A stretch of 16,182 bases of DNA, taken from positions 1 through 16,182 of the forward strand of contig JASJFT010000425.1 in the NCBI GenBank assembly GCA_030770425.1. Reading direction: 5' to 3'. This DNA comes from Darksidea phi (lineage: Eukaryota > Ascomycota > Dothideomycetes > Pleosporales > Lentitheciaceae). Below, piece by piece: positions 7,513 to 16,182 of the stretch. The notes beneath the pieces were generated by a model that was not told the DNA's origin, did not search any database, and saw only the letters and a program-made list of their open reading frames with translations. Position 1 is the first letter of the stretch. Each line of letters begins with the position of its first letter. Made by a program: the position numbers and the translations under genes.

Positions 7513-9142
7513 ATGAGCATGCATCCGGCGCGACAGGCCTATGTGGAGGAAGATGGTGAGGTAAGAACTGTTTATTTTCCTTCATCCTTTCGCCGCAAGT
7601 GATTTTTCACCGCAAGAGCCAACATGAACACGGCAGCATGATGCCATGGAAGGTATCAACCTGGCCGATGTGCCGCTCGAACGCGATTACTACATGCCCT
7701 CGAGTGTACCTGGACAAGGAAGCGAGAGGGCATCCGATGTCTTGTCGCAGTTCGACAGGAAACGACGCGCTGCGCAGATTCTAGTCCCCACCAGCGATCG
7801 CGATATCAAGGCAGCCTTGCGGTCACGAGGCGAGCCTATAACTCTGTTTGGCGAAGGCTCATCAGAACGACGTGACCGATTACGAGCTCTGCTGTTCGAG
7901 CAGCAAGAGGCCGCCGGTGAGGATGGAGATGTGCCAATGCAAGAGGCGGAGGAGGCTGCGGGAGACGGTGAAGAGGAGTTTTATACCCAGGGCACAGCAC
8001 TGCTTTTGGACGTGCGAAGAGATATCGCAAGGTACTCTCTCCCACGGGCGAAGGAGCGAGTGGCTTTCCAACGGCGTGAAGCAACCATACCGCTGAAGAC
8101 GCACATCGAGTTTCGCAACAAGATCAAGGAGCGGCTGAAGGGCTTCGAGTTGTACGGATCACAGACATCGGAGCGTCCAGTCGGTATTGTGCGTTTTTCG
8201 CCCAATGGTCAGTACATAGCGTACGGAAACTTTGCTGGTCACGTCAGGCTGCTGGAGGTCCCAAGTCTCGAACAGAAAAAGGCTTATCGGGGTGCACACA
8301 AAGAGCGTGCAACTGGAATCGACTGGATACCAGAGGCTACACTTCCTGGCAGCACCATCTCATCATCCAGCGTCAACTTTGCTTCTGGCGGAGCAGGAGG
8401 CAAGGTGCAGCTCTGGTCTCTTGATGACGACAAGCCGTTACGTACCCTAGAAGGCCATACAGATCGAGTGTGCCGAATCGCCTTCCATCCATCTGGCCGT
8501 TATCTTGCATCTGCATCCGACGATACAACTTGGCGCCTCTGGGATGTCAACACTGGCCAAGAGGTGCTGACCCAAGAAGGACATTCGAAAGAGGTGTACA
8601 CGGTCAGTTTCAACGGTGACGGATCGCTCGCTGCAAGCGGCGGTCTGGATAGCATTGGTCGAGTCTGGGATATGCGCAGCGGACGGGTGATCTTCATGCT
8701 AGAGTCTCACATCAAACCCATATACGGCCTCGACTGGAGCACTGACGGACACCGGCTTCTATCAGGCTCTGGAGATGGCTTTATGAAGTGTTGGGACGTA
8801 CGTGCGATGCGAGAGTCAAATTCCATCGCTGCGAACACTGGAGGTGTCACCGATGTGCGTTGGTTCAAAGGCACCGATGGCCCAGCGAGCGGCGTGCCCC
8901 TGCAACACACCGATGATGGCGAAGTTATTCCAAAGAAAGCGTCCACTTTCGTCGTCTCTTCAGGGTTCGACAAGAACATCCAGGTCTTCTCAGCGGACGA
9001 CTGGGCCCACTGTCGATCGTTACGGGGACATTCGCAGGCCGTGCTCAGCACTGATGTCACCAGCGACGCCACCTGGATTGTAAGCGGCGGGAAGGATAGA
9101 ACAGTGAAACTGTGGGCAAGGGATGATCAAGAAGGCATATGA
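7513..9142 (+). CDS. PRP4: U4/U6 snRNP protein Prp4 (WD40), two exons
   Basis: CDS is join(7513..7560, 7637..9142), 517 residues, the usual length for fungal Prp4. Exon 1 encodes MSMHPARQAYVEEDGE and joins in phase 0 to HDAMEGINLADVPLERDYY, a run typical of fungal Prp4 N-termini; the ATG at 7646 is an internal Met. Residues about 65-103 (ILVPTSDRDIKAALRSRGEP...) are the SFM/PRP4-like motif, which in the family binds Prp3. Seven WD repeats follow from about 197 to the end, with GH...WD pairs clearest in repeats 3-5 and 7 (for example GHTDRVCRIAFHPSGRYLAS and GGKDRTVKLW). Prp4 scaffolds the U4/U6.U5 tri-snRNP in the nucleus with Prp3 and is needed for spliceosome activation. It is divergent from the PTC7 homologue. 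No anomaly is seen. Confidence 0.95.
7561..7636 (+). other. PRP4 intron 1
   Basis: 76 nt, donor GTAAGA, branch-like CCAAC at 7619-7623, acceptor GGCAG at 7632-7636. Removal fuses exon 1 in phase 0 to the frame of the WD40 body and yields the conserved N-terminus. Confidence 0.85.
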
Positions 9143-12100
9143 TGAGCGGGTACTTTGATTACGAGGATAAGAGATGCAGCAACTCAAAGTCTCGCGCGTA
9201 AATAGGCTATCCCCGCCTAGCTCAGGGTTTGAGGTTAGCACCACGGGGATGAGGCTGGTTTCCCAACCATGCGTCGAGTGGTCTACCATTGGGCGATCTT
9301 CATCGAGCGAAGGATGTTTAGTTTGGAACAGTCCCGCTTTGCCATGGATATAGGAGTCGATGGATGCGGCGGTATGTGCAATCGAAATCATTTCACAGTA
9401 CAATTCTGAATGACGAGCTCGCAGCATCTGGCCGTTTGACTTCCACCCTGCGCCTAGATTCTTGACATTGAGCTAGTTAATTACAGACATTGACATGGTA
9501 AGATGTACTCATTCACTAGTCGAGGCGCAAGCTTCACATTCTGGCCCTTGGAATTACAAACCGTCTGTCATGGCCACGCGACTACCTTCGTACGAGAGAG
9601 TCACCGTTTTCGCGCTTCAAGGGGGCCGTTAGCCATGAGGCTACTGCAACGCCTGGTAACACAAGACATAGCACGCTGCTACCTTTCTGCCCGCAACATC
9701 CGGTGCACCGTTCCATGTGTCTCAAACACACCGCAAGGGAGCAGCCGTAAACGGACATTTCTCCCTCTTTAGACATTCATATGTCTAATAGCATACCGTC
9801 ATTGACTCCTTCTGCCTTCACCGCAACAAGAGATGGACAAATCTAGTGTTGTGTCGGATTTTGTTTGGACGGTTTTTGGCAGACAGATGTCCAAGCTTTT
9901 CAAAGTCGAGTCGGATTGCTCACCGCTCCACTATGAAACTTGGATCCACTCTGGATGAGAAGAAAGGTCGGGGGCCCCGGGTCGCGGAGATTGTTGACAC
10001 TCTGAATTTCCGACGATGACGGCAAGCGCCCGTTGAAATTCTCGTTGAAGACTGAGCTATCTTGAGAGGGCGAAGTGACTCATAATAGTAAACAACGTGT
10101 ACTATGCCGCCAAGCACCTCTTACTCTCGATTTTTGGCCCAACAGGATTTAATGCCGATTGAAGGTGCTTTAGTGGCCGCAGGCCAATGCACGCATGCAT
10201 ACTGCAGCAGCTCGACGCGCAATGCAGAAAAAGCTGTGCCAAAGCGGACCACTAAGCGACCCATTCACCGCTAACGCCTCACCTTTCAACAGCCACAATG
10301 AAGGGGCGCCCAAAATGGAAACAACGTGATTCCCGCCTCGATAGTTGGGCTCTGATGCTTTCCGAAGCATGAATATTGAATTATCGCTTCCGATCGGTGA
10401 GCCTCGGTGAGGCTTCCGGTCAGTGTCGCCGGCGTCGCGAAGCAGATGGCTGCTGGGCAAACTGACTGGACGGAGGGATTCGCTCTAAGCATGACCCCGG
10501 AATACGCGTACGCGCTTGGTAGAGAGGATCAACGCGACGGCGATCCAGATCCAGCGCAAATAGGTCTCGCGCATCAGCTCTAACAGTGGCTGTGGCTGTA
10601 CGCCGAGTGCCCGTTCTGCCGCCCTGGAGTTCAGAGCGACAATGGCGCCGGTGCCGAACCTCAAATGATGGCGTTCCTTGTGCGACGGTTTGGTTAGGGA
10701 TGGATTGTATTACCCGCCGACTATGGGTTACAGCATTGTGGATAGCGGCAAACAAGAAAAGGCGAAGGCCAATACAATGACGGCGGCTGCCATTGGCGAG
10801 CATTTGTAACTCGACGGCTACTAGGCAGGGCTCGACACAAACCATCTCGTCGTCGTAAGGGCGAAAGAAATAGACAGAAATAGAGGAGATGGCGAATGAC
10901 GCAGAGCCGAAGATGCTCATGCGCGTCCCGTCAGGACGGTACGAGAGGATCCGGGTGTCAGCAGTAGGACAGAACGGCTACACGGTGGCTGCAGAGTTTG
11001 CGCCGGATCGCTCCAAGGCGGGCGATGGGCTAGCCAGAGGTGCGCGGTGCCGGTACCTTACACCAGGTCGGTCCTCACGATAATGAAAAATCACACAAAA
11101 GGGATGTCAAGAGCCGGATCCAGGCAGGGAGACGCCCATTCGCGGAGGAAGCGGTGAGATGACTCGTGCGCGGCAGCGGGGAGCGGAGGAAGTTGGACGG
11201 ATGACACCACAGAAGGCGAGCGGAGAGGGAGCACCTGGCGAGCCACACGAGGCATGGCTGGGGCAGAAGTGGGAAGTGGGAAGTTGGAACAGTCGGCTGA
11301 CGTATGGAATGGATGGAACGGGGCCGTCCTGGCGATCCAAGTGCCGGTGGTGTTGAGGTGCGGCGCGGGTGTGTACTCAGCAGACCCGTACTCATGATTA
11401 CACGGCGCATGCTGGAGAGCCACAGCAGCAGCAACACCACGCTACGGGGCCATGGCTAGCACAATACAATACGATATCAACACCGCGGCACGGGAGGCAC
11501 CGAAGGATAGACGACGACTAGACGACGCGCCGCAACTGTTCCATCTGGTCTGGCTTCAGAGTTTTCACAGGGCGGGCCAGGCTGGCACAGACGAATCAGC
11601 GGCCGGATTGCAAAAGGGCCGGCCCGCGCAGGCCCAGCCGGCTTTTGGAAGTATCGATACGGCGGCGCGGGTACACCGGCCGGCAGCTAAGGTCGCACAG
11701 CAGCGAGTGAATGGCCTACGGCGCCATTGAATTGACGGGGCGAGGTGACAGCGGCGCCGGGCCTCAGGCGCGACAAACGGGGAGAGGGGGGCAGAGGGGG
11801 GGAGGGTCTGGCACGGGCTGGGGCAGACGGGCCAGGCAAACAGGGAGTGTGGATAGCTGGATAGCTGGCTGCGGCGGCGTCCAGTCGTCGGCTCGTCTTG
11901 GAGCTGCAGCAACGAGCAGCGGGCAGCCAGTGAATGGCGACCAGGGCGTTGCCGTGATGCAGGCCTACCCGACGCCGCCGGGGCGCCGAATCGCAGGGCC
12001 TGCTGCTGTTTCGCGTGCATCCCACGGACTGTCTACCACCCACCCCCCGGCACACTCTCGCACCACCCCGCCGACCAGCTGCACCGAGCCTGCGCCTGGA

Positions 12101-12417
12101 TTTCACTTATCAGCAGGCCCAGCCCGCCAGCACTAGCTGCCTTTCTGCTCCCCACACCTCAGTACTCTCACCACCCTGCTTGCTGCCGCTGCTGCTGCCG
12201 CTGCTCGCCCTCCGCTGCGTAGCACTGTGCATATTACACTGCTCCCTCCCATCGCTCGCTCCAGGACCCGCAATCGCCCGCCCGTTGCAGGCCGTGGTGT
12301 TCTGGTTTCTGTCGCTGCCGAGATCCCGCCATCTCCATTACCGAAAACAGCAATCCACACCGCCAGTCCCCCCCGCTACACACCGATACTTTGCTCCTCT
12401 GCTACAAGAGTCCGGTC
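9143..12417. other. Long intergenic region upstream of the bZIP gene
   Basis: I find no supported gene in these 3.3 kb. Many open frames exist because the right half is GC-rich, but none shows a domain, and the longer ones on both strands from 11450 to 12400 are mirror frames with low-complexity Arg/Pro/Ala content. From about 12040 to 12417 the plus strand is pyrimidine-rich, fitting a promoter and leader. There is no ATG between 12137 and 12417. An upstream frame from the ATG at 11957 to TAG at 12136 (59 codons) would be a uORF if transcription starts before it. A CRE-like TGACGTA lies at about 11299. Confidence 0.6.
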
Positions 12418-14450
12418 ATGGACTTTTCCTCTTCCAACAACATGGATTTTCACCGTCCGTCGTCAACGCTCGGTTCTGTCGACCGGAAACCCTCTACCTT
12501 CTCCTTCGACGACTCCTCCACCCTGGACGCCAACATCCTGGACACGCCCGTCTTGATGTCGCCCACGGCCAGCACCCAGGGCATCTTCTCGCCCGACACC
12601 TCCATCTGGGAGGACTTCTCGCAGGGCCAGTTCGTCGACCGGACCGCCTCAAGTTCCGTCGTCAACACCAACGCCAACAATCCCTTCTTCACCGAGCAGA
12701 GCAACAACCCCTTCGCCCGCCTGCCCGCAAACCAAGCCGCCAACTACGGCCAGCAGACGTGGCCCGTCCAAGAAAACGCTGGCTCGCGGACGCCCACGGC
12801 CTCCAAGCCCATGAACCCCTTCGCTCCGGCCGATTTTGGTGCAGCCCCTCCCCCGTTCGTGCAGGAGCCACATCAGATGGCCTACCACGGACTGCCCATC
12901 CAGAGCAACGTGCGCCCGAGCTCCGTCTTCCCCCCGGCTCCGCCCGAGCAGCCACTGTCGCCGCACACCAACTCCGAATGGATGGCCTTCAACCAGCAAG
13001 AGATGGATGCACGGCCCGGCCCCAAGCGCATGAGGCAGAGCTCTCCTCCCAGGTCCTTCACCCCGCGCCGTGATGGCGGCATCCGGAAGAAGAACGCCCG
13101 CTTCGACATCCCGGCCGAGCGGAACCTCCTCAACATCGACAACCTCATCGCCAGCTGCCAGAACGAGGAAGAGATGAAAGAACTCAAGCAACAGAAACGA
13201 CTCCTCCGGAACAGACAGGCCGCGTACGTACTTCTTTGGTTTCTGCGATCCCACTTTGGTTTTGCTTGCCATTTGGTCATCCCCCTCCCGTTCATGAGCT
13301 AACATGTCCCAGTCTCGACTCGCGGCAACGCAAGAAGAAGCACACCGAAGAGCTTGAAGAAGAGAAGAAGGGGTGGACCGAGAAGATCTGCCAGCTTCAA
13401 GACGATTTCAGCAGTCTGAGAATGGAGTACGATGCCCTCCTCGCCGAAAAGGAGAACTGGCACCGCGAGCAAATGGAGATGCACCACATGATCGGCCAGC
13501 TCCAGTTCGACAAGGAGGAGCTCGTCCGCACCCACACGCTGGAGAGCGGAGAGCTTCGCAAGAAGGTATCCGTCCTTACCGAGAGGCTTGAGTGTGCCGC
13601 CAACCCTACATCCGTCGCCCCCAGTGCCGCCTTCACCGACTTCACATCTGACATGGACAACCTGAACATGGGCAACAGCGAGTGGGACCACTACATCTTT
13701 GTCAATGACTTCGTTTCCGATGAGCAGACCCCCGGCCGGCACCCACAAGAAATGGCCCTTGTGCCACGTGCCAAGGATGAAGACAAGCCGGTCGCATCCG
13801 GTCTCCTCCTCATGCTGCTCCTCTGCGGCGCCTTTGTCGCCAGCAAATCCGGTTCCAATGCTCCGCCCATTCCTCGCATGTCTGATGACGTCCGTGCCGC
13901 CTCCGCCACTGTTCTCGACAGCATCTTCAAGGATGCTGGCGTCGCTCCCACTCTAACTGAGCAGGGTGTTGTCGCCAATCGCGTCTCCATGGCTGAACCC
14001 GGTGCATCCGGCGTCGCCTGGGCCAAGTCGGGCTCTGAGATGACTGGCCTCACTGGATCAAATCTCGACCAACTGCACACTCAGCTCACCTCGACGACCA
14101 AGGACCAGGAAAATGAGCAGCTCTTCTCCATCACCCCCGCACAGTACAACAGCATGACTTCTATGGACTTCACCCGGCCCCGATACAGCATAGCAAGCGA
14201 TGACTTCAGCGACCCACTCTCGCCGGGCTCGCAACCATCGCACCGCCGCAATCTCGCAGAAACCCTTGCCGCCATGCGCGAGCAAAATAAGGGCGAAGCC
14301 GCCGCCGACGTCTACACACGAAGCCTGCTCTGGGATAAACTCTCGCCTGAAATCGTCGTCGAGTTCAAGCGCATGGTCGAAGAGTCCGCCGCCGCCTCCT
14401 CGCGACCTAGCACGTCCGACGGACCCGCCAAAGTTGAAAGCGTGGGCTGA
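12418..14450 (+). CDS. bZIP transcription factor with a predicted membrane segment
   Basis: CDS is join(12418..13223, 13313..14450), 647 residues. The N-terminal 250 residues are Ser/Pro/Asn/Gln-rich, as in activation regions. The basic region is KRLLRNRQAALDSRQRKKKH (residues 260-279), matching N-x7-R with Asn265 and Arg273; the intron falls inside Ala269. Arg273 is followed by a regular heptad series: L283, W290, L297, L304, L311, W318, M325, L332, L339. This predicts an unusually long coiled coil. Residues 429-446 (VASGLLLMLLLCGAFVAS) are hydrophobic, preceded by DEDK and followed by Lys, with about 200 residues beyond. This layout (activation region, bZIP, one membrane helix, C-terminal domain) is that of ATF6/CREB3/OASIS factors released by proteolysis. 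Membrane tethering here is inferred from the sequence only; the stretch could instead be a buried helix. No symbol is assigned. It is isolated between long non-coding flanks. Confidence 0.9.
13224..13312 (+). other. bZIP gene intron, inside the basic region
   Basis: 89 nt, donor GTACGT, branch CTAAC at 13299-13303, acceptor CCCAG. It is phase 2, splitting the Ala269 codon (GC|T), and its removal restores the continuous RNRQAALDSRQRKKK motif. If retained, the frame stops at a TAA (13300-13302) inside the branch site, after 294 residues. Confidence 0.92.
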
Positions 14451-15278
14451 ACGACCACATAAACATTCTTCCCTATGTCATCTCACCGCCGTTTCGTCGT
14501 TTGCATAGCCTGTTTTCCAGCATAGCGTTTTGGCTTCTTCTGGTCCCGCCGCATTCGGCTCGTGAACGGTGACCTCGTAGGGACAATCTGCATCTTGGGC
14601 TGGAATCCGTCTGCTTTTCGCATGGTCTTTGCCCGGCCAAACGCTCTGGACGAGCATCGCATCTGTCCGCGTTTCTCTTTCGCCGGGCTGGTATCTTGCC
14701 AGCGCAGCACTAAACACATCACCAGACGGCGACGTCGACTTGTCCACAACGTATATGGTGGACTTTTTTGCTTCTGCCGCGGTCTACACACGACGCGCAC
14801 GTTTTTATCTTCTACACGCATGCGTCCCTTTGCGTTCGCCTTGCACCCTTTTTTTGGATTTACGTTGTTTCCTTTGAGCATCTGACCAGCGAGCGAATTT
14901 GACACATTTGGATTTTTCTCTTGTTTTGTTTCTTGTTTACCTGCAGAGCGTAGCGAGCGTGTTCCTTTTGTTGTTTTTGAACCTTTTCTCTGTCTATATG
15001 ACCTGAGACGAAAGACATGTATGTTACGACGCAATGTAAGGAGCTGGGACTGGGGCTGCACCGAGGAAGTCCAAGCGTCCAGACGCTCAACGCAAACACA
15101 ATCAGAAAGCGCCACATGACCGCTTTTTTGTAAATGATGGTTAGAGCATGGATTGCTAGCATTGGAGCAAATTGGATGAAAGCAGTATGGCAGAAGACGG
15201 CTCGAATATATCTATTGGCTTTTTTGTTCCCTCCCTAGCGCAATAGCAAGAAGAGATGACCTACTCACGACCACCTTT

Positions 15279-15284
15279 AATAAA
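15279..15284 (+). terminator. Possible polyadenylation signal AATAAA
   Basis: A canonical hexamer on the plus strand, 829 bases after the bZIP stop. That is far for a fungal 3' UTR, so its use is uncertain. Confidence 0.25.
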
Positions 15285-15867
15285 CGCTCAAAGCACCTTT
15301 TCTTCTCTTTCGAGGTACCACAGCGAGAGCTTTTATAGTGTGCCCATTTAATTAGTTGGGGCCACCAGGAGGAAAAACATGTATCTAGGTCTACTATTCT
15401 CAGGCCTCGCCGTCACTGGCTCGTCTTTTCCGTTCCGGCTCTCCACACATCAATCAATCAGCGTTACCCTCTCGTCTAACTGGTCCGCGAGAGTCGCCAC
15501 CCGTATCGCACCGTGAACGTAGATCCCCCTCCCATCCTCCCATCCACTCTTCCCACCCACTCTTCCCCCCGCCCCTCTATCCAGCACAGCATAATAGGAA
15601 CTTCCTCGAGGGAAAGCACCAAGCGCCCGCAAAACTCGCGCAAGTCGCTTCCCCATGTATACACGCTTAACACATCACGCATACACGCATTAAAGGAAGA
15701 AGGGGGGTCCTTGCAAAGTGTAAACAGCGAGGTCCTTTCTTGCATACATACATACTCACACACACATACGCTCACCCACCCCTCCCCCTCCCCCCACGCC
15801 GCAAAGGATTACTGCTGCAGCTGCGCGCATGGAGGGGGGCCCCATATGCAATCCTAGCCTATCTGGA

Positions 15868-15917
15868 TGTGTACTGTACTGTGTACTGTGTACCGTATAC
15901 TATGTACTATGTACTTT
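15868..15917. repeat. TGTACT-type microsatellite
   Basis: Imperfect repeats of TGTACTG/TGTACTA run through this stretch, with small variations such as TGTACCGTATACTA. Confidence 0.7.
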
Positions 15918-15930
15918 GTCCTGGGTTAGG

Positions 15931-15950
15931 TGGGTGGGTGGGTGGGTGGG
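15931..15950 (+). repeat. (TGGG)5 tract with G-quadruplex potential
   Basis: Five GGG runs at 15932, 15936, 15940, 15944 and 15948 are separated by single T bases, the pattern most favourable for a parallel G-quadruplex. A GGGTTAGG, resembling one TTAGGG telomere unit, lies just upstream (15923-15930). A second, looser G-rich run follows at about 16043-16058. Confidence 0.8.
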
Positions 15951-16096
15951 AGGATATGGCAGGGCATATTGGAATGGGGGCTAGATGCTTCGATGGGCTG
16001 GGTGGGTGTATACTTTCCGTTCTTCCTATTTGGACTGTGTACGTGGGTGGGGTGGGGGAATGTGATTGTGAATGCGATTGTGGATGTGAATGTGAA

Positions 16097-16138
16097 GATG
16101 GCATCAATATTGCAGCGGATGGCATCAATATTGCAGCG
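16097..16138. repeat. 21-bp tandem duplication
   Basis: GATGGCATCAATATTGCAGCG is present twice, head to tail and identical, at 16097-16117 and 16118-16138. It is followed by GGGAGC hexamers. Confidence 0.95.
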
Positions 16139-16182
16139 GGAGCGGGAGCGGAGAAGGGGGGGCATGGCGAACGGCGAACGGG

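Larger units (their letters stand above)
14451..16182. other. 3' UTR and intergenic DNA downstream of the bZIP gene
   Basis: No supported gene. A 210-codon minus-strand frame (14483-15115) lacks an ATG at its start, is Lys/Arg/Gln-rich without a domain, and lies antisense to the likely 3' UTR. T-rich runs occur between 14760 and 15000, and an AATAAA lies at 15279-15284. From about 15500 the sequence is dominated by C-rich and CA-rich low-complexity DNA, then TGTAC-type and GGGT repeats. Confidence 0.6.

Noticed and set aside
9200..9300. tRNA-like stretch on the minus strand (GCCCAATGGTAGA...)
   Set aside because: It resembles a D-arm start only. No proper T-arm (GGTTCRANNCC) or acceptor-stem pairing could be found.
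10420..10920. Minus-strand frame of 166 codons in the intergenic region
   Set aside because: No recognisable motif, an Arg-rich low-complexity tail, and no splice or promoter context. It is best explained by GC-rich DNA.
10889..11083. Plus-strand 64-codon frame starting MANDAEPK
   Set aside because: It begins with a genuine ATG and looks mildly protein-like, but has no domain, is short, and shows no splice sites to extend it. It could be a uORF or chance.
11565..12106. Two overlapping minus-strand frames (151 and 139 codons)
   Set aside because: Arg/Pro/Ala-rich mirror frames of GC-rich DNA. Neither shows conserved motifs.
12015..13073. Long open frame (352 codons) overlapping the bZIP gene in another frame
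   Set aside because: It begins with GTG rather than ATG, is Pro/Arg/Leu/His-rich without a domain, and is explained by the GC-rich leader and exon 1 of the bZIP gene.
14483..15115. Minus-strand frame of 210 codons
   Set aside because: It has no ATG at its start (GTG), a low-complexity basic composition and no domain, and it lies antisense to the probable bZIP 3' UTR.

Overview
The window looks like nuclear DNA of a filamentous ascomycete, most plausibly a Dothideomycete (Pleosporales-like). The evidence is short spliceosomal introns (61-89 nt) with GTA-type donors and CTAAC/CCAAC-like branch sites, a 2EXR/F-box-like protein of a type expanded in that group, and an AT-rich block with the marks of repeat-induced point mutation (RIP) next to gene-bearing DNA. 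The species cannot be fixed from the sequence alone.

Region 1-3990 is a transposon-rich, AT-rich block. It holds one complete element with perfect 369-bp inverted arms flanked by TA (96-1143). A second terminus of the same kind lies at the left edge (up to 76), and a diverged terminus at 1952-2006. Next to the diverged terminus is a minus-strand degenerate reading frame (2135-2917) in which every premature stop is TAG, as RIP of CAG/TGG codons would produce. A 3 x 32 bp tandem repeat sits at its upstream end. Between the elements is an unmutated island (1144-1951) without a convincing gene.

Region 3990-16182 is ordinary gene-bearing DNA with four supported protein genes. First is a 225-aa 2EXR/F-box-like protein (+, 4127-4804) at the edge of the AT-rich block. 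Next is a mitochondrial PP2C phosphatase of the Ptc7 family (-, 5739-7037). It is divergently arranged with the spliceosomal WD40 protein Prp4 (+, 7513-9142, two exons); they share a 475-bp intergenic region. Last is a 647-aa bZIP transcription factor (+, 12418-14450, two exons). It has a long zipper and one hydrophobic segment, the layout of membrane-tethered ATF6/CREB3-type factors. About 3.3 kb of DNA without a supportable gene lies upstream of the bZIP gene and 1.7 kb downstream; the downstream part ends in microsatellites, a G-quadruplex-type tract and a 21-bp tandem duplication.

The four genes do not form a pathway. The PTC7-PRP4 pair is a housekeeping divergent pair. The bZIP gene, with its isolated promoter and pyrimidine-rich leader, looks individually regulated. 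The points most worth following up are the perfect-arm inverted-repeat element, the TAG-only pseudogene, the uORF-containing 5'-leader intron of the PTC7 homologue, and the putative membrane-anchored bZIP factor. I saw no CRISPR, rRNA or convincing tRNA.
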